Positions 34,231-43,015 of a DNA stretch of 64,000 nucleotides are shown in pieces. The position numbers and the translations under genes are program-made. Numbering within the stretch: position 1 is the stretch's first letter; each line of letters starts with the position of its first letter. Source of the stretch: Rahnella bruchi (GTDB lineage Bacteria > Pseudomonadota > Gammaproteobacteria > Enterobacterales > Enterobacteriaceae); contig NZ_QZWI01000020.1 in assembly GCF_003614975.1 (NCBI RefSeq), positions 1-64,000 on the forward strand, given 5' to 3'. The notes beneath the pieces were generated by a model, which had not been told where the DNA came from, searched no databases, and saw nothing but the letters and a program-made list of their open reading frames with translations.

Positions 34231-35001
34231 TTATTCTCCGAAAACATGGCGACTGATTTCTTCGGCAAACTGGCTCTGACGGGGCAGCCCAAACCAGTGA
34301 CACAGTTTCATGAAACGATGGTCGCTCAGGCTGTCTCCCAAACCGATGACAGGGAAAACGCCGCGTTCGGCACGCAGCTTGTTCAGCAGATACTGGGTTG
34401 CGAGGCCTTTTTCTACCGGAGTGGGTAACCATGCAATGTTGTTACTGTTGCGATGAATGTAAAAACCCGCTGTCGGGAAGGTAGCCTCGATTTCATCGCC
34501 GATGGCATAAAGCTCGTCCAGCCGGGTGCTGTCGGTATGCTTCATCACCAGATACACCGGCGTATTGTCATACTCGTAATTGATACGGGCCCAGCCCTGA
34601 ATCCCGCGAGTTTCCATCAGAGAAGTGATGTCGCGCTGCATCGTCAGCAATTGATCCCGATAACCGGACAGACTCATGAGCATCTGAGCTTTCCACTCTT
34701 CGTCCGGCTTTCCTTTCGGCGTCAGGATCACCGCGCCATGCGTGACGATAGCCCATGAGTGAAACGGGATAGTCACGCGGCCAATTTCTTCCGTCCCACG
34801 GGCCGTGACCGGAATAAAGTCTGCATGTTTAAGCAACCAGTCAACCAGCATGGATTGCTCTTCGGTCATAAAGCTGCGGGCTTGCATTGAGCGGTCTAAG
34901 GCACCCGGACGATAGGGCTCAAGTGCCAGCTCATCTACCATTTTCCGGCGGGTCTGGAAAAGGGTGTCATCGAGATCAGAAAAAACTACCGGCTTATTCA
35001 T
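34231..35001 (-). CDS. HAD-family phosphatase of the Ter module
   Basis: This 256-residue HAD hydrolase has motif I SDLDDTLF (nucleophile Asp), motif II in DFIPVTARG, a Lys in the cap/core junction (VEKGLATQYLL) and the motif IV acidic pair in VIGLGDSLSDHRFM. A Cof-type cap lies between. It overlaps the upstream PRTase gene by eight bases and is four bases from the next, so it is tightly coupled in the leftward operon. It is predicted to dephosphorylate an intermediate in the Ter-associated pathway. Confidence 0.87.
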   Translation of the reverse strand: MNKPVVFSDLDDTLFQTRRKMVDELALEPYRPGALDRSMQARSFMTEEQSMLVDWLLKHADFIPVTARGTEEIGRVTIPFHSWAIVTHGAVILTPKGKPDEEWKAQMLMSLSGYRDQLLTMQRDITSLMETRGIQGWARINYEYDNTPVYLVMKHTDSTRLDELYAIGDEIEATFPTAGFYIHRNSNNIAWLPTPVEKGLATQYLLNKLRAERGVFPVIGLGDSLSDHRFMKLCHWFGLPRQSQFAEEISRHVFGE

Positions 35002-36130
35002 AAACGATCACCTCTACGGCAGGAGCCACGGCGTTCAAAGCAGCAAGCAGGGCAGGATCAACACTCTCAGCCGGTGTTTCGATACACAATAAAATGCGGT
35101 CAAACTGCTGATGAGCAACGTTATAGACAAAATTTGGAATGCCCAGTCCGTAATTATCCGTAAAGGCAATGGCTGACTCGATGGCGAAACCGGTAGAAAT
35201 GGGGGAGCGCGTTGTGCAACTGAACCTGACCTCTGCTCCCTGAAGTTCCAGACGTTCTGCCAGCAATAACGGTTCCCAGACGAATTCTCCGGATCCCAGC
35301 ACTAAGATTTTTTCTCCGGCTGATGCCGTGATTTTTGTGCCGAGATCCCTTGCGGCTGTCGCCATGCCCAAACGTCCCCAGCTCTGTTTACCGGTGATTG
35401 CCACGCTGCCTGTGGCGGTGACGTTCACATTTGGCATCACGGGAACGGGGGCATCGGGTTTTCTTTCCCAGTGCCAGTCTCCCTGAACAAGTGATACCGA
35501 AGTGACGGGCAACGGACACTGTTCTGTGATGGCGTTTCCGCTCCAGTCCGTCAGCGTTACAGTAACCACACGCTCTACTGCGGTCAGGCCTGCTTCTGTA
35601 CGCAGCGCCTCCAGTAAGTTAATAAAGGTCTTTCCCGTGGTGGCCTCATCATCGATAAGAACCAGAGTCCGGGCGTTGCTGACATGGCCCCGAAGCGCGG
35701 GATCGGCTGGGTGATATAGCAGATGGTCTGTCGCGTGAGAGTGGTCTTCTTTAAATTCGCACATCAGCTCGCCGTCGACGGGATGGCGGGTAGACGTCAG
35801 GTAGACTACATCATCGAAAACTTTCGAGGCTTCATCAAAAACCCCGGCACCCAGCCCAACGGCCGTTTCTGCCATACCGATAAACAATACCGGTTGCGGT
35901 AAATCAGCAGGGATCTGTTGTGCGAGCTGACGATAAGCGGACCGCATAATGGCAGGGGAAATCGGGATGTGTCGTCCCAGTACTTTGCTGACAAAGAGAA
36001 AGGCCCGCTTGGGATTACGCCGTTCGGCAATATCGAAAAGTGAATCTAATGGGAGGATACCGCCAGTCGGGGTTACCGTTAGGGTTCCGCCGGAGAGCGA
36101 TTTACGGTAAACAGGGTTTCCATTGAGCAT
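34994..36130 (-). CDS. PRTase plus TRSP-domain protein of the Ter module
   Basis: This 378-residue two-domain protein has an N-terminal phosphoribosyltransferase domain whose PRPP loop is LVLIDDEATTGKTFINLLEA. A C-terminal TRSP domain follows (EKILVLGSGEFVWEPLLLAE, VRFSCTTRSPIS). TRSP is characteristic of enzymes from Ter gene neighbourhoods. It starts two bases after the stop of the decayed ATP-grasp gene and overlaps the HAD gene. It probably transfers a phosphoribosyl group to an unidentified base-like acceptor. Confidence 0.85.
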   Translation of the reverse strand: MLNGNPVYRKSLSGGTLTVTPTGGILPLDSLFDIAERRNPKRAFLFVSKVLGRHIPISPAIMRSAYRQLAQQIPADLPQPVLFIGMAETAVGLGAGVFDEASKVFDDVVYLTSTRHPVDGELMCEFKEDHSHATDHLLYHPADPALRGHVSNARTLVLIDDEATTGKTFINLLEALRTEAGLTAVERVVTVTLTDWSGNAITEQCPLPVTSVSLVQGDWHWERKPDAPVPVMPNVNVTATGSVAITGKQSWGRLGMATAARDLGTKITASAGEKILVLGSGEFVWEPLLLAERLELQGAEVRFSCTTRSPISTGFAIESAIAFTDNYGLGIPNFVYNVAHQQFDRILLCIETPAESVDPALLAALNAVAPAVEVIVYE

Positions 36131-36132
36131 GG

Positions 36133-36391
36133 TTATGCGTTCTCTTCGCGGACTGACAGATTTTCAGGGATGGGGTTATAACGGATGACATCAGTCATCG
36201 GGCTCAATCAGTGCGACATTGGCCTGCGAAAGTATTTCATTCCTTTTTTGGCAATGAGAGGCCACAACGATGACAGCTATATTTGAATTTTTTAAAAAGA
36301 CTATTTGAATATTTTCAAAGAGGTCATGAATTCCTGAAATAATATATCGCTGTGAAGATAATCCTTCCATCAGCCATATGGTGTAATCCAT
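36133..36391 (-). pseudogene. ATP-grasp enzyme of the Ter module, internally deleted
   Basis: A 66-codon frame starts MDYTIWLMEGLSSQRYIISG and continues VASHCQKRNEILSQANVALI, resembling the N-terminus of ATP-grasp proteins that open Ter-associated operons. It stops after EPDD. In another frame the next bases encode DVIRYNPIPENLSVREENA and a TAA two bases before the PRTase start, which reads like a genuine C-terminus. The central ATP-grasp fold, some 200-300 residues, is gone. The simplest reading is an out-of-frame internal deletion. The N- and C-terminal matches are from memory and not verified by alignment. Confidence 0.6.
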
Positions 36392-36705
36392 TCATTTATT
36401 TTCCAGGAATGATGAGGGGAAATGAGAATTCAGATGAGTCTAGGGAGGCGTTTCGCACATGTCAATCATAATAGTATTACAATTGATGCTGGAAATGAAT
36501 ATCCGTTAATACATGAAAAATCTCAGTTAATTGCAAAAAAAATTAGCGTTAAATTAAATAACGTTTCAAATCAAACAATTAATTTTGAATAGACGAAATC
36601 AGGGAAAATATGGCGTATCGCACAACTTCGTCATGATATGCTTTTTCAGTAAAAGGAATTCTGATTTAAAAATAATAATTCAACCTACGCGTGAAGGAAT
36701 AAATA
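36392..36705. promoter_or_regulatory. Divergent promoter region of the two ter operons
   Basis: This very AT-rich 314-base region lies between the leftward biosynthetic operon and terZ and must contain both promoters. No gene is credible in it. I see no clear operator palindrome, and no terW-like regulator is nearby. Confidence 0.5.
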
Positions 36706-37026
36706 ATGGTTTCATTAAGCAAAAACCAAACTGTTTCACTCAGCAAAGAAACGTCATCATTAAATCAGTTGCAATTCGGTTTAGGCTGGGATCCTGTAAA
36801 AAATAAAAAAGGATTTTTAGCGAGTCTTATGGGTGGCGGCAGGGATTCAATTGATTTAGATGCAGGCTGTGTCCTGTTAGACAGTTCTGGCAAAACGATT
36901 GATACCATCTGGTTTAGCAAATTGAAATCTAGTTGTGGCTCCGTTGTTCATTTGGGCGACAAAGCCTCCGGAGGCCGCACCATTGATAATATGCATGCGG
37001 ATATTGTCGCCACGGTGGTGCGGTAA
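36706..37026 (+). CDS. terZ: Truncated TerZ/TerD-domain protein
   Basis: This 106-residue protein has the N-terminal half of a TerZ-type domain: MVSLSKNQTVSLSKETSSLN, FGLGWDPVKNKKGFL, DSIDLDAGCVLLDSSGK and WFSKLKSSCGSVVHLGDKAS. Full TerZ is about 190 residues. The second half, including the second Ca2+-binding acidic segment and the C-terminal strands, is missing, and the last 20 residues do not match the family. The stop overlaps the terA start by one base, so deletion or replacement of the 3' half is likely. AAGGA precedes the ATG. It may still be translated, but a functional fold is doubtful. Confidence 0.75.
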   Translation: MVSLSKNQTVSLSKETSSLNQLQFGLGWDPVKNKKGFLASLMGGGRDSIDLDAGCVLLDSSGKTIDTIWFSKLKSSCGSVVHLGDKASGGRTIDNMHADIVATVVR

Positions 37027-38174
37027 TGACGATGACGCCAGGGGGTAATGCCCCCATTCCTTCACAGGTACTGACGGTGCGCGTTCTCTCTGGTGTCCCG
37101 GTCGACGCTTCTTCGTTTCGTCTTTATGCCTCCGGTAAAGTGCAGGGCGATGCGGATATGGTGTTTTACGGACAACCCGTCAACGACGATGCGTCAGTAA
37201 AACTCGCCGGTGCCGGTACAGACACGGCCTTTACGGTCGATATTTGCCGCCTTCATCCTGAAGTACAAAAACTGGCTTTCACTGCAACCTGTGATGGCAA
37301 CATGACGCTCTCCTCACTCAGACATCTCTCCGTTCAGGTTGAACTTAACGGCAACGTTTTGCTGACCGGGAATGTGGAAGTGTCTGGTCGTCAGGAAGCT
37401 GCGCTTATCCTCGGAGAAATTTATCGCCGTAACGCTGAATGGAAATTCCGATTCATTGCGCAGGGCTTCAACGGTGGCCTGAAACCGCTGGCTGAACATT
37501 TCGGCGTAGACATTTCGGATGTTCCTGCACCGGCTGCAAAACTGTCACCGGATCCCGCCAAAATTAGTTTAAGCAAGGTCTCGCTCACCAAAGAAAAACC
37601 CTCCATCAGCCTTGCCAAGCGGCATAGTTTTGGCGAAATCAAAATTAACCTCAACTGGAATCAGGGAAGCGCCGCGTCAGGCGGAATGTTTGGCGGGATG
37701 TTCAGTAAATCCAAAGGTGTGGATTTGGATTTAGGTGCATTTGTTGAACTTCAGGACGGCACCAAAGGCGTGGTTCAGGCGCTAGGAAATACCTTTGGCC
37801 GCCTGAATTCAGAACCTTTCGTTGAGTTACAGGGGGATGACCGTACGGGTCAGGTCGCTGACGGCGAGTGGTTGCATGTTAACGGTCGTGAATGGAAGAA
37901 CATCCGCCAAGTGCTGATCTACGCCTTCATTTATGAAGGGGCGGCGAGCTGGGATAAAACTGACGGCGTCGTCACGCTGCATATTCCTGAGCAACCGCCC
38001 ATAGAGACACGTTTAACCGAAGGGCCAGACCGCCACAATATGTGCGCGATCGCCCGACTGGTAAATGAAAACGGGGCCATTAAGGTTGAAAGAATCAACC
38101 AGTTCTTCAGTGGCCACAAAGACATGGACAAAGCGCTGGGCTGGGGCTTTCGCTGGTCTGCCGGTTCCAAATAA
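37026..38174 (+). CDS. terA: Tellurite-resistance protein TerA
   Basis: This 382-residue protein has two TerD-like lobes joined by a linker. The N-terminal lobe has GGNAPIPSQVLTVRVLSG, DADMVFYGQPVND and IYRRNAEWKFRFIAQGFNGG. The C-terminal lobe starts SLAKRHSFGEIKINLNW and has GVDLDLGAFVELQDGTKG and ALGWGFRWSAGSK. Length and sequence agree with enterobacterial TerA. It probably scaffolds TerD/TerZ paralogues at the membrane in the Ter stress complex. Its ATG overlaps the terZ stop by one base, and terB follows after 23 bases. Confidence 0.92.
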   Translation: MTMTPGGNAPIPSQVLTVRVLSGVPVDASSFRLYASGKVQGDADMVFYGQPVNDDASVKLAGAGTDTAFTVDICRLHPEVQKLAFTATCDGNMTLSSLRHLSVQVELNGNVLLTGNVEVSGRQEAALILGEIYRRNAEWKFRFIAQGFNGGLKPLAEHFGVDISDVPAPAAKLSPDPAKISLSKVSLTKEKPSISLAKRHSFGEIKINLNWNQGSAASGGMFGGMFSKSKGVDLDLGAFVELQDGTKGVVQALGNTFGRLNSEPFVELQGDDRTGQVADGEWLHVNGREWKNIRQVLIYAFIYEGAASWDKTDGVVTLHIPEQPPIETRLTEGPDRHNMCAIARLVNENGAIKVERINQFFSGHKDMDKALGWGFRWSAGSK

Positions 38175-38197
38175 TTCCAAATCCTGAGGATGAAATA

Positions 38198-38653
38198 ATG
38201 AGTTTTTTAGACAAAATGAAAGGCGCACTAAATGCCGGTCGTGATGAACTGACCAAACAAGTCGGGCGCTTTAAAAACAAAAAATTCCTGCAGGGCACAG
38301 TGGCTGTTTGTGCGCGTATTGCGGTCACGAGCGACGGTGTAAGCAGCGAAGAAAAGCAAAAGATGATTGGCTTTCTTCAGGTGTCGCCTGAACTGAAAGT
38401 ATTCGAAACCAAAGAAGTTATTGCGTTCTTTAATGAACTGGTGACCAGCTTCAGTTTTGATTACGAAATCGGGAAAGGCGAAACCATGAAGTACATTTTG
38501 GCGCTTAAAGATCAGCCCGAGGCTGCGCAACTGGCTGTGCGTGTTGGGATCGCCGTGGCGAAAAGCGATGGTGACTTTGATGAGTCCGAAAAGATGGCCG
38601 TTCGGGAAATTGCCCTGGCTCTTGGTTTCACTCCGGCTGAGTTTGGCCTTTAA
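38198..38653 (+). CDS. terB: Tellurite-resistance protein TerB
   Basis: This 151-residue all-helical protein of the usual TerB length has paired metal-binding regions (CARIAVTSDGVSSEEKQKM and GIAVAKSDGDFDESEKMAVR) characteristic of the domain. TerB associates with TerC and TerD at the inner face of the membrane and is thought to sense or bind divalent metal. GAGGA precedes the ATG. It is positioned between terA and terC as in the classical terZABCDE order. Confidence 0.93.
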   Translation: MSFLDKMKGALNAGRDELTKQVGRFKNKKFLQGTVAVCARIAVTSDGVSSEEKQKMIGFLQVSPELKVFETKEVIAFFNELVTSFSFDYEIGKGETMKYILALKDQPEAAQLAVRVGIAVAKSDGDFDESEKMAVREIALALGFTPAEFGL

Positions 38654-38681
38654 TTTTTACACTCTGGCGTAAGGGTACAAT

Positions 38682-39722
38682 ATGGTCTCCACGCACATAG
38701 GTTTCCCGGCAGAAACAGTCATCGTTTTTGTCTTTCTTGCTGTAGGGGCCATCTTTATCGATTTGTTTATGCATCGTCATGACAAACCGATTTCTTTAAA
38801 GAGTGCTGCGCTCTGGTCAGTTTTCTGGATCCTGGTGGCAATGGCGTTTGCCGGTTTCCTTTATGTTCATCACGGTGCCGAAGTCGCCAGCCTGTTTGTG
38901 ACCGGCTATGCGCTTGAGAAAGTCCTCTCCGTAGATAACCTCTTTGTGATGATGGCAATTTTCTCCTGGTTCTCCGTGCCGGATAATCTTCGTCATCGCG
39001 TACTTTACTGGGGCGTTATTGGCGCCGTCGTCTTCCGCGGGATTTTCGTCGCCATCGGGTCCAGTTTGCTGACTCTGGGCCCGTGGGTAGATATCGTCTT
39101 TGCCTTAGTCGTCTTGTGGACGGCTGTCATGATGCTGAAAAGCGGCGAAGATGATGCCATTGAAGATTACTCTCAGCATCTCGCTTACCGGATTGTGAAA
39201 CGCTTTTTCCCGATCTGGCCGAAATTAAAAGGGCGCGCTTTCCTTTTAAGCCAGAAAGAAGTTGAAGCTGAACTGGCAAAGCCTGAAAACGAAAACATTA
39301 AAGTTGGCCGTTTAGGCAAAGTCGCACTGTATGCGACGCCGCTGCTTCTGTGTCTCGCTGTGGTTGAGCTGTCGGATGTGATGTTTGCTTTCGACTCCGT
39401 CCCTGCCGTAATCGCTGTCAGCCGTGAACCGCTAATCGTTTACAGCGCCATGATGTTCGCCATTCTTGGCCTGCGCACCATGTACTTTGTGCTGGAAGCG
39501 CTCAGACAGTACCTTGCCCACCTCGAAAAAGCCGTCATCGTGCTGTTGTTCTTCATCGGCGCGAAATTGGGCCTTAATGCAACCGACCATCTGTGGCATC
39601 ACGGCTATAACATTTCAGCGAATGCGAGTCTTTTCATTGTGCTGTCTGTGCTGGCTGTCGGAATTATTGTCAGCGTGTTATTCCCTGGACAACCTGATGC
39701 TGAGGAAGGCAAAGAGGGTTAA
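38682..39722 (+). CDS. terC: Membrane protein TerC
   Basis: This 346-residue integral membrane protein has eight or nine hydrophobic helices. The TerC signature acidic residues sit inside the membrane segments (EKVLSVDNLFVMM and VVELSDVMFAFDSVPAVIAV), and similar motifs in Alx/MntP-like proteins bind Mn2+. TerC is the membrane anchor of the Ter complex and supports metal export during secretion. A cytoplasmic loop (about residues 165-215) carries the Lys/Glu-rich segment. AAGGG precedes the ATG. It lies 28 bases after terB. Confidence 0.94.
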   Translation: MVSTHIGFPAETVIVFVFLAVGAIFIDLFMHRHDKPISLKSAALWSVFWILVAMAFAGFLYVHHGAEVASLFVTGYALEKVLSVDNLFVMMAIFSWFSVPDNLRHRVLYWGVIGAVVFRGIFVAIGSSLLTLGPWVDIVFALVVLWTAVMMLKSGEDDAIEDYSQHLAYRIVKRFFPIWPKLKGRAFLLSQKEVEAELAKPENENIKVGRLGKVALYATPLLLCLAVVELSDVMFAFDSVPAVIAVSREPLIVYSAMMFAILGLRTMYFVLEALRQYLAHLEKAVIVLLFFIGAKLGLNATDHLWHHGYNISANASLFIVLSVLAVGIIVSVLFPGQPDAEEGKEG

Positions 39723-39773
39723 TTTCCCCGACCTTCCCTTTGACTATTAACGTTAACAATTGAGGATTTAACT

Positions 39774-40352
39774 ATGGGCGTTTCTCTTTCTAAAGGCGGG
39801 AACATCTCGTTAAGTAAAGAAGCACCAACAATGAAAAACGTGCTGATCGGTCTGGGGTGGGACACCCGCTCTACCGATGGTCAGGACTTCGACCTTGATG
39901 CTTCTGCTTTCCTGCTCAACAACGCAGGCAAAGTACGCGGCGACGCGGATTTCATTTTCTACAACAACCTGAAATCCACTGACGGTTCTGTGTTGCACAC
40001 TGGCGACAACCGAACCGGCGAAGGCGAGGGTGATGATGAAGCACTGAAAATCAAACTCGATCAAATCCCTGCAGATGTGGACAAAATCGTGTTTGTGGTC
40101 ACTATCCACGATGCAGTCACCCGCGGTCAGAGTTTCGGTCAGGTTTCGGGTGCATTTATTCGCCTTGTGAATGATGACAACCATCAGGAAGTCGCCCGCT
40201 ATGACCTGACGGAAGATGCATCGACAGAAACCGCCATGTTGTTCGGTGAGCTGTATCGCCATAACACGGAATGGAAATTCCGTGCTGTCGGTCAGGGTTA
40301 TGCCGGTGGTCTGGGATCAGTTTGTTCTCAGTACGGTATCAACGCTTCATAG
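39774..40352 (+). CDS. terD: Tellurite-resistance protein TerD
   Basis: This complete 192-residue TerD domain has [74 protein letters not shown] and [20 protein letters not shown]. The paired acidic motifs bind Ca2+. It is the last gene of the rightward ter operon; terE and terF, usually next, are absent. A strong terminator lies 136 bases downstream. It is intact, in contrast with the truncated terZ, and shows what that gene has lost. Confidence 0.95.
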   Translation: MGVSLSKGGNISLSKEAPTMKNVLIGLGWDTRSTDGQDFDLDASAFLLNNAGKVRGDADFIFYNNLKSTDGSVLHTGDNRTGEGEGDDEALKIKLDQIPADVDKIVFVVTIHDAVTRGQSFGQVSGAFIRLVNDDNHQEVARYDLTEDASTETAMLFGELYRHNTEWKFRAVGQGYAGGLGSVCSQYGINAS

Positions 40353-40487
40353 TTGGGGCAAAGGGACGTTCTTCAGAATTAACAGACGTTAACCGCCGCC
40401 TGCTTTTATGAAGATTGCTTCTTACAGGGGTTCAAAAAACGGCCTTATCAGCACGGCGGAAACTTTTAAAGCTGACGTACGCCTGAC

Positions 40488-40517
40488 AGCCCCGGAGGTA
40501 AAACATCGGGGCTTTTT
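40488..40517 (+). terminator. Intrinsic terminator of the terZABCD operon
   Basis: Seven-base GC-rich arms (40488-40494 and 40507-40513) are followed by a T-run. It is placed between terD and the convergent HAD gene. Confidence 0.8.
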
Positions 40518-40547
40518 GGATTGGGAACTGAATGGTTTATATCGAAC

Positions 40548-41240
40548 CTATTTCTGAATGCCTTTGATTTTGGCAATTGGAGAATGACGTTTTCCGCCAC
40601 CATTATGGAAATGTCGCCAGTAAGGTTCCTGCGCGGCGGCCAGCATTTCATAATCGCCACGGGTATCGCCCCATGCCCGAAGATGATAAGACGCGAGCGG
40701 GCCGTACTCCGCTTCCAGTCTTGCTACCTTTTGCGCGCATCTGCAATTATGGCCGCTTATACGCCCCGTCAGCATTCCGTCTTTGATTTCTAAATTTGTA
40801 CCGATCAAACGTATCCCTAACTTATCTGCAAAAGGCTTAAGCACCATAGCGGGCGAAGCCGAGCAAATCGTCACGATTGCGCCGGAGTTAACCTGAGATG
40901 CTACTGCAATGAGGCCGGAAGGGCGCATCAGGCGTGTCCAGTATTTTTGACAAAACTCTATGGCTTTTTGCTCAACCCACTTTGCTTCAATGCCGGTGAG
41001 GAACGTGTGGATCAAGACTTCCTTCAGTTCATCACGTGTGACCCTGCGTCCAATGCATTTGAGCGTGGGCACGACGAGGCGAACCAGGCGCGGTGCAAAA
41101 ACACGATTCCCGAAGGCAAAGCGTAAGAAAGGAACAAAGCTGTCTCGCTTGGTGAGTGTTCCGTCGAAATCAAAGACTGAGAGTGAATTACTGTTGCTTA
41201 CGACATCATTAACCATCTGATCACCTACTCCATTTGTCAT
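40548..41240 (-). CDS. HAD-IB family phosphatase
   Basis: This 230-residue HAD subfamily IB hydrolase (phosphoserine phosphatase-like) has motif I SVFDFDGTLTKRDSFVPFL, motif II TICSASPAMVLKP, the Lys region CAQKVARLE and motif IV AWGDTRGDYEML. Relatives act on small phosphorylated metabolites or lipid precursors. Two starts are plausible, 41240 (GGGAG upstream) and 41216 (AGGTGA upstream). It lies between the ter operon and an exported hydrolase, with no clear functional tie to either. The C-terminus is basic (GGGKRHSPIAKIKG). Confidence 0.85.
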   Translation of the reverse strand: MTNGVGDQMVNDVVSNSNSLSVFDFDGTLTKRDSFVPFLRFAFGNRVFAPRLVRLVVPTLKCIGRRVTRDELKEVLIHTFLTGIEAKWVEQKAIEFCQKYWTRLMRPSGLIAVASQVNSGAIVTICSASPAMVLKPFADKLGIRLIGTNLEIKDGMLTGRISGHNCRCAQKVARLEAEYGPLASYHLRAWGDTRGDYEMLAAAQEPYWRHFHNGGGKRHSPIAKIKGIQK

Positions 41241-41470
41241 GCTGCTCCCATATGGACACAGGCAAAAACACTATCAACGTGAATATGACATTCTAACTTC
41301 ATCAGGGAGGCATCTGCACCCCAATTGGTTTTTCTGCGCAATATCGCGTCGTTGCAGGTCATTAGTATGTCAGCGTTGAACCTTGTTCTCATGTCCCTGA
41401 GGTCATGATCAGACAAATGAAATGTCGGCAGGCAGGATCGTTGCACTGTAAAAATCCGCACCTGCCGCAA
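41237..41470 (-). CDS. Doubtful small ORF (77 aa) ahead of HAD gene
   Basis: A 77-codon frame ends in an ATGA overlap with the HAD gene start and begins just after the alpha/beta-hydrolase stop. I recognise no family, and its composition is unremarkable. The four-base overlap is the only argument for it. Confidence 0.25.
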   Translation of the reverse strand: MRQVRIFTVQRSCLPTFHLSDHDLRDMRTRFNADILMTCNDAILRRKTNWGADASLMKLECHIHVDSVFACVHMGAA

Positions 41471-41475
41471 TAATT

Positions 41476-42231
41476 TTACTGCGCCCCCAGAGCCGCCTGC
41501 TCGATCAGTTTTGCCACATCCTGAGGGTGGGATTCATACACTGAATGGCTGGCACCGGCGATTTCAACGGTGTGGCTGTGCGCGCGTTTGGCGTACATCC
41601 GCTCTAAATCCGGGTTAATGATTTTGTCGGACTTCGCCACCATGTACCAACTGGGTTTCACTTTCCACGCCGGATCAGGAATGTTGGCGGTAAACACGCT
41701 GGCGGAGGTCAGCATTTGCGCCTGTGCTTCAAATTGCGCCTGTTTAAGCGGCAGGTCAGCGGCGAAATCCGCCGGGAAGTTTTCCGGATTGATATAGAGG
41801 AAACCGTCAGGCGTTTTCACAAAAGGATGCGCAGAGTTCGGGAATTTCTTACCGTTGATCGCTTCTGTCTCCCCGTTATCCAGCGCATGTGCCGCGATAT
41901 ACACCAGACCCGCCACGTGCGGGTCGTTCCCCGCTTCAGTGATAATCGCGCCGCCATAGCTGTGACCGACCAGAATCGCCGGACCATTTTGCCTATCCAG
42001 AATACGTTTGGTGGCCGCAACGTCATCGCTAAACGACGTCAGCGGTTCCTGTACCAGCGTCACTTTATAGCCGTCGTGCGTCAGAATGTCGTACACCGGC
42101 CGCCAGCCCGAGCCGCCCACAAAGGCACCATGAACCAGCACAATATTTTTCACTGGCGCAGCAACGGCGGCCTGAGAACCGAACGCCGCAGTGGCGGCCA
42201 ATAACAATGTAGAAGCTAAACGTAAACGCAT
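41476..42231 (-). CDS. Exported alpha/beta hydrolase
   Basis: This 251-residue esterase-like protein has a signal peptide (MRLRLASTLLLAATAAFGSQ, cleaved near AVAA). The fold begins NIVLVHGAFVGGSGWRPVYD, with the nucleophile elbow ILVGHSYGGAII and the catalytic His in GASHSVYESHP. It is similar to salicylate-esterase/MhpC-type hydrolases that many enterobacteria export to the periplasm. Its substrate is unknown. It appears to be a single transcription unit; about 780 non-coding bases lie upstream. Confidence 0.87.
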   Translation of the reverse strand: MRLRLASTLLLAATAAFGSQAAVAAPVKNIVLVHGAFVGGSGWRPVYDILTHDGYKVTLVQEPLTSFSDDVAATKRILDRQNGPAILVGHSYGGAIITEAGNDPHVAGLVYIAAHALDNGETEAINGKKFPNSAHPFVKTPDGFLYINPENFPADFAADLPLKQAQFEAQAQMLTSASVFTANIPDPAWKVKPSWYMVAKSDKIINPDLERMYAKRAHSHTVEIAGASHSVYESHPQDVAKLIEQAALGAQ

Positions 42232-43015
42232 GGCACTTCCTCTTTCGTTTTAAAACGCAATGAACATCTGTTTGTGGGGCCACTGTGAGCCTGACGCTCT
42301 GACAGAGAAGTGACGTGATGATGACAAAAACGTCATCAGAGCGGAGAGGGCGCGGGTGTGGAAACGTTTTCCCAGGGCGGACTGTGTAACTTTTAAACAG
42401 CAGAATGAATTTTGGTTTTATATTTTTTGTAAAGAAGCGGCTGTTTCATTACCCGGAACAGATTGAGTGAAAAAACGTCAGAGAATATTCTCCTGTCTTA
42501 GAATAGTGGTCTATATTTATTCTGAATCAGGTTTATCTTAGCCGGTTTCGAAAGGCGAAAGCTGAATTATCAAACCGTAAGCGGCGACGGATTAATAGAC
42601 TCAATGAACATTTTTACTAACAGCTTTAATCGTTTAATATCAGATGATTAATTATAATGTAACCGTTGCCATTTACAGCCAGATAAAACGTGATTTTTTG
42701 TCCGGCGAATTTTCAAATGAAAGCCGGGTTTTATTTTGTCCGTGAATAAATGCGGGGGCAGGTCAATTAATCCACGATGTTTACGCGGGGATTTAATTTC
42801 AAAGCCGGATCTGATGCACACTGCGTGCGGTATTTTGTTAAAAAGTTATATTTGTAAAGTTGCGTATGTACTAACAGGAAGAAAAAATCTATAGTGAGCC
42901 CCCTTACGGCTCTCAATCAGAACGGTCGATTTATGTCTACTTCTAATGTCTAAAATTGAGAGATGTGTCTTGTTTTTGACCCAGCCTTTTAACACAAAAC
43001 AAAAGAACTCATAAA
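42232..43015. other. Intergenic region upstream of pqqU
   Basis: Some 780 AT-rich bases contain no credible gene. It holds the divergent promoters of the exported hydrolase and pqqU. I looked for a Fur box, since the receptor is TonB-dependent, and found none, consistent with a non-iron substrate. Confidence 0.5.

Noticed and set aside
36585-36806. 73-codon frame upstream of terZ.
   Set aside because: It overlaps terZ in another frame and covers the AT-rich promoter region.
41237-41470. Treating the 77-codon frame as a confident gene because of its ATGA overlap.
   Set aside because: No recognisable family and the overlap could be chance; kept only as a low-confidence entry.
42232-43015. Fur box expected upstream of a TonB-dependent receptor.
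   Set aside because: No 19-bp Fur-like palindrome was found, and the receptor matches PqqU, which does not import iron.
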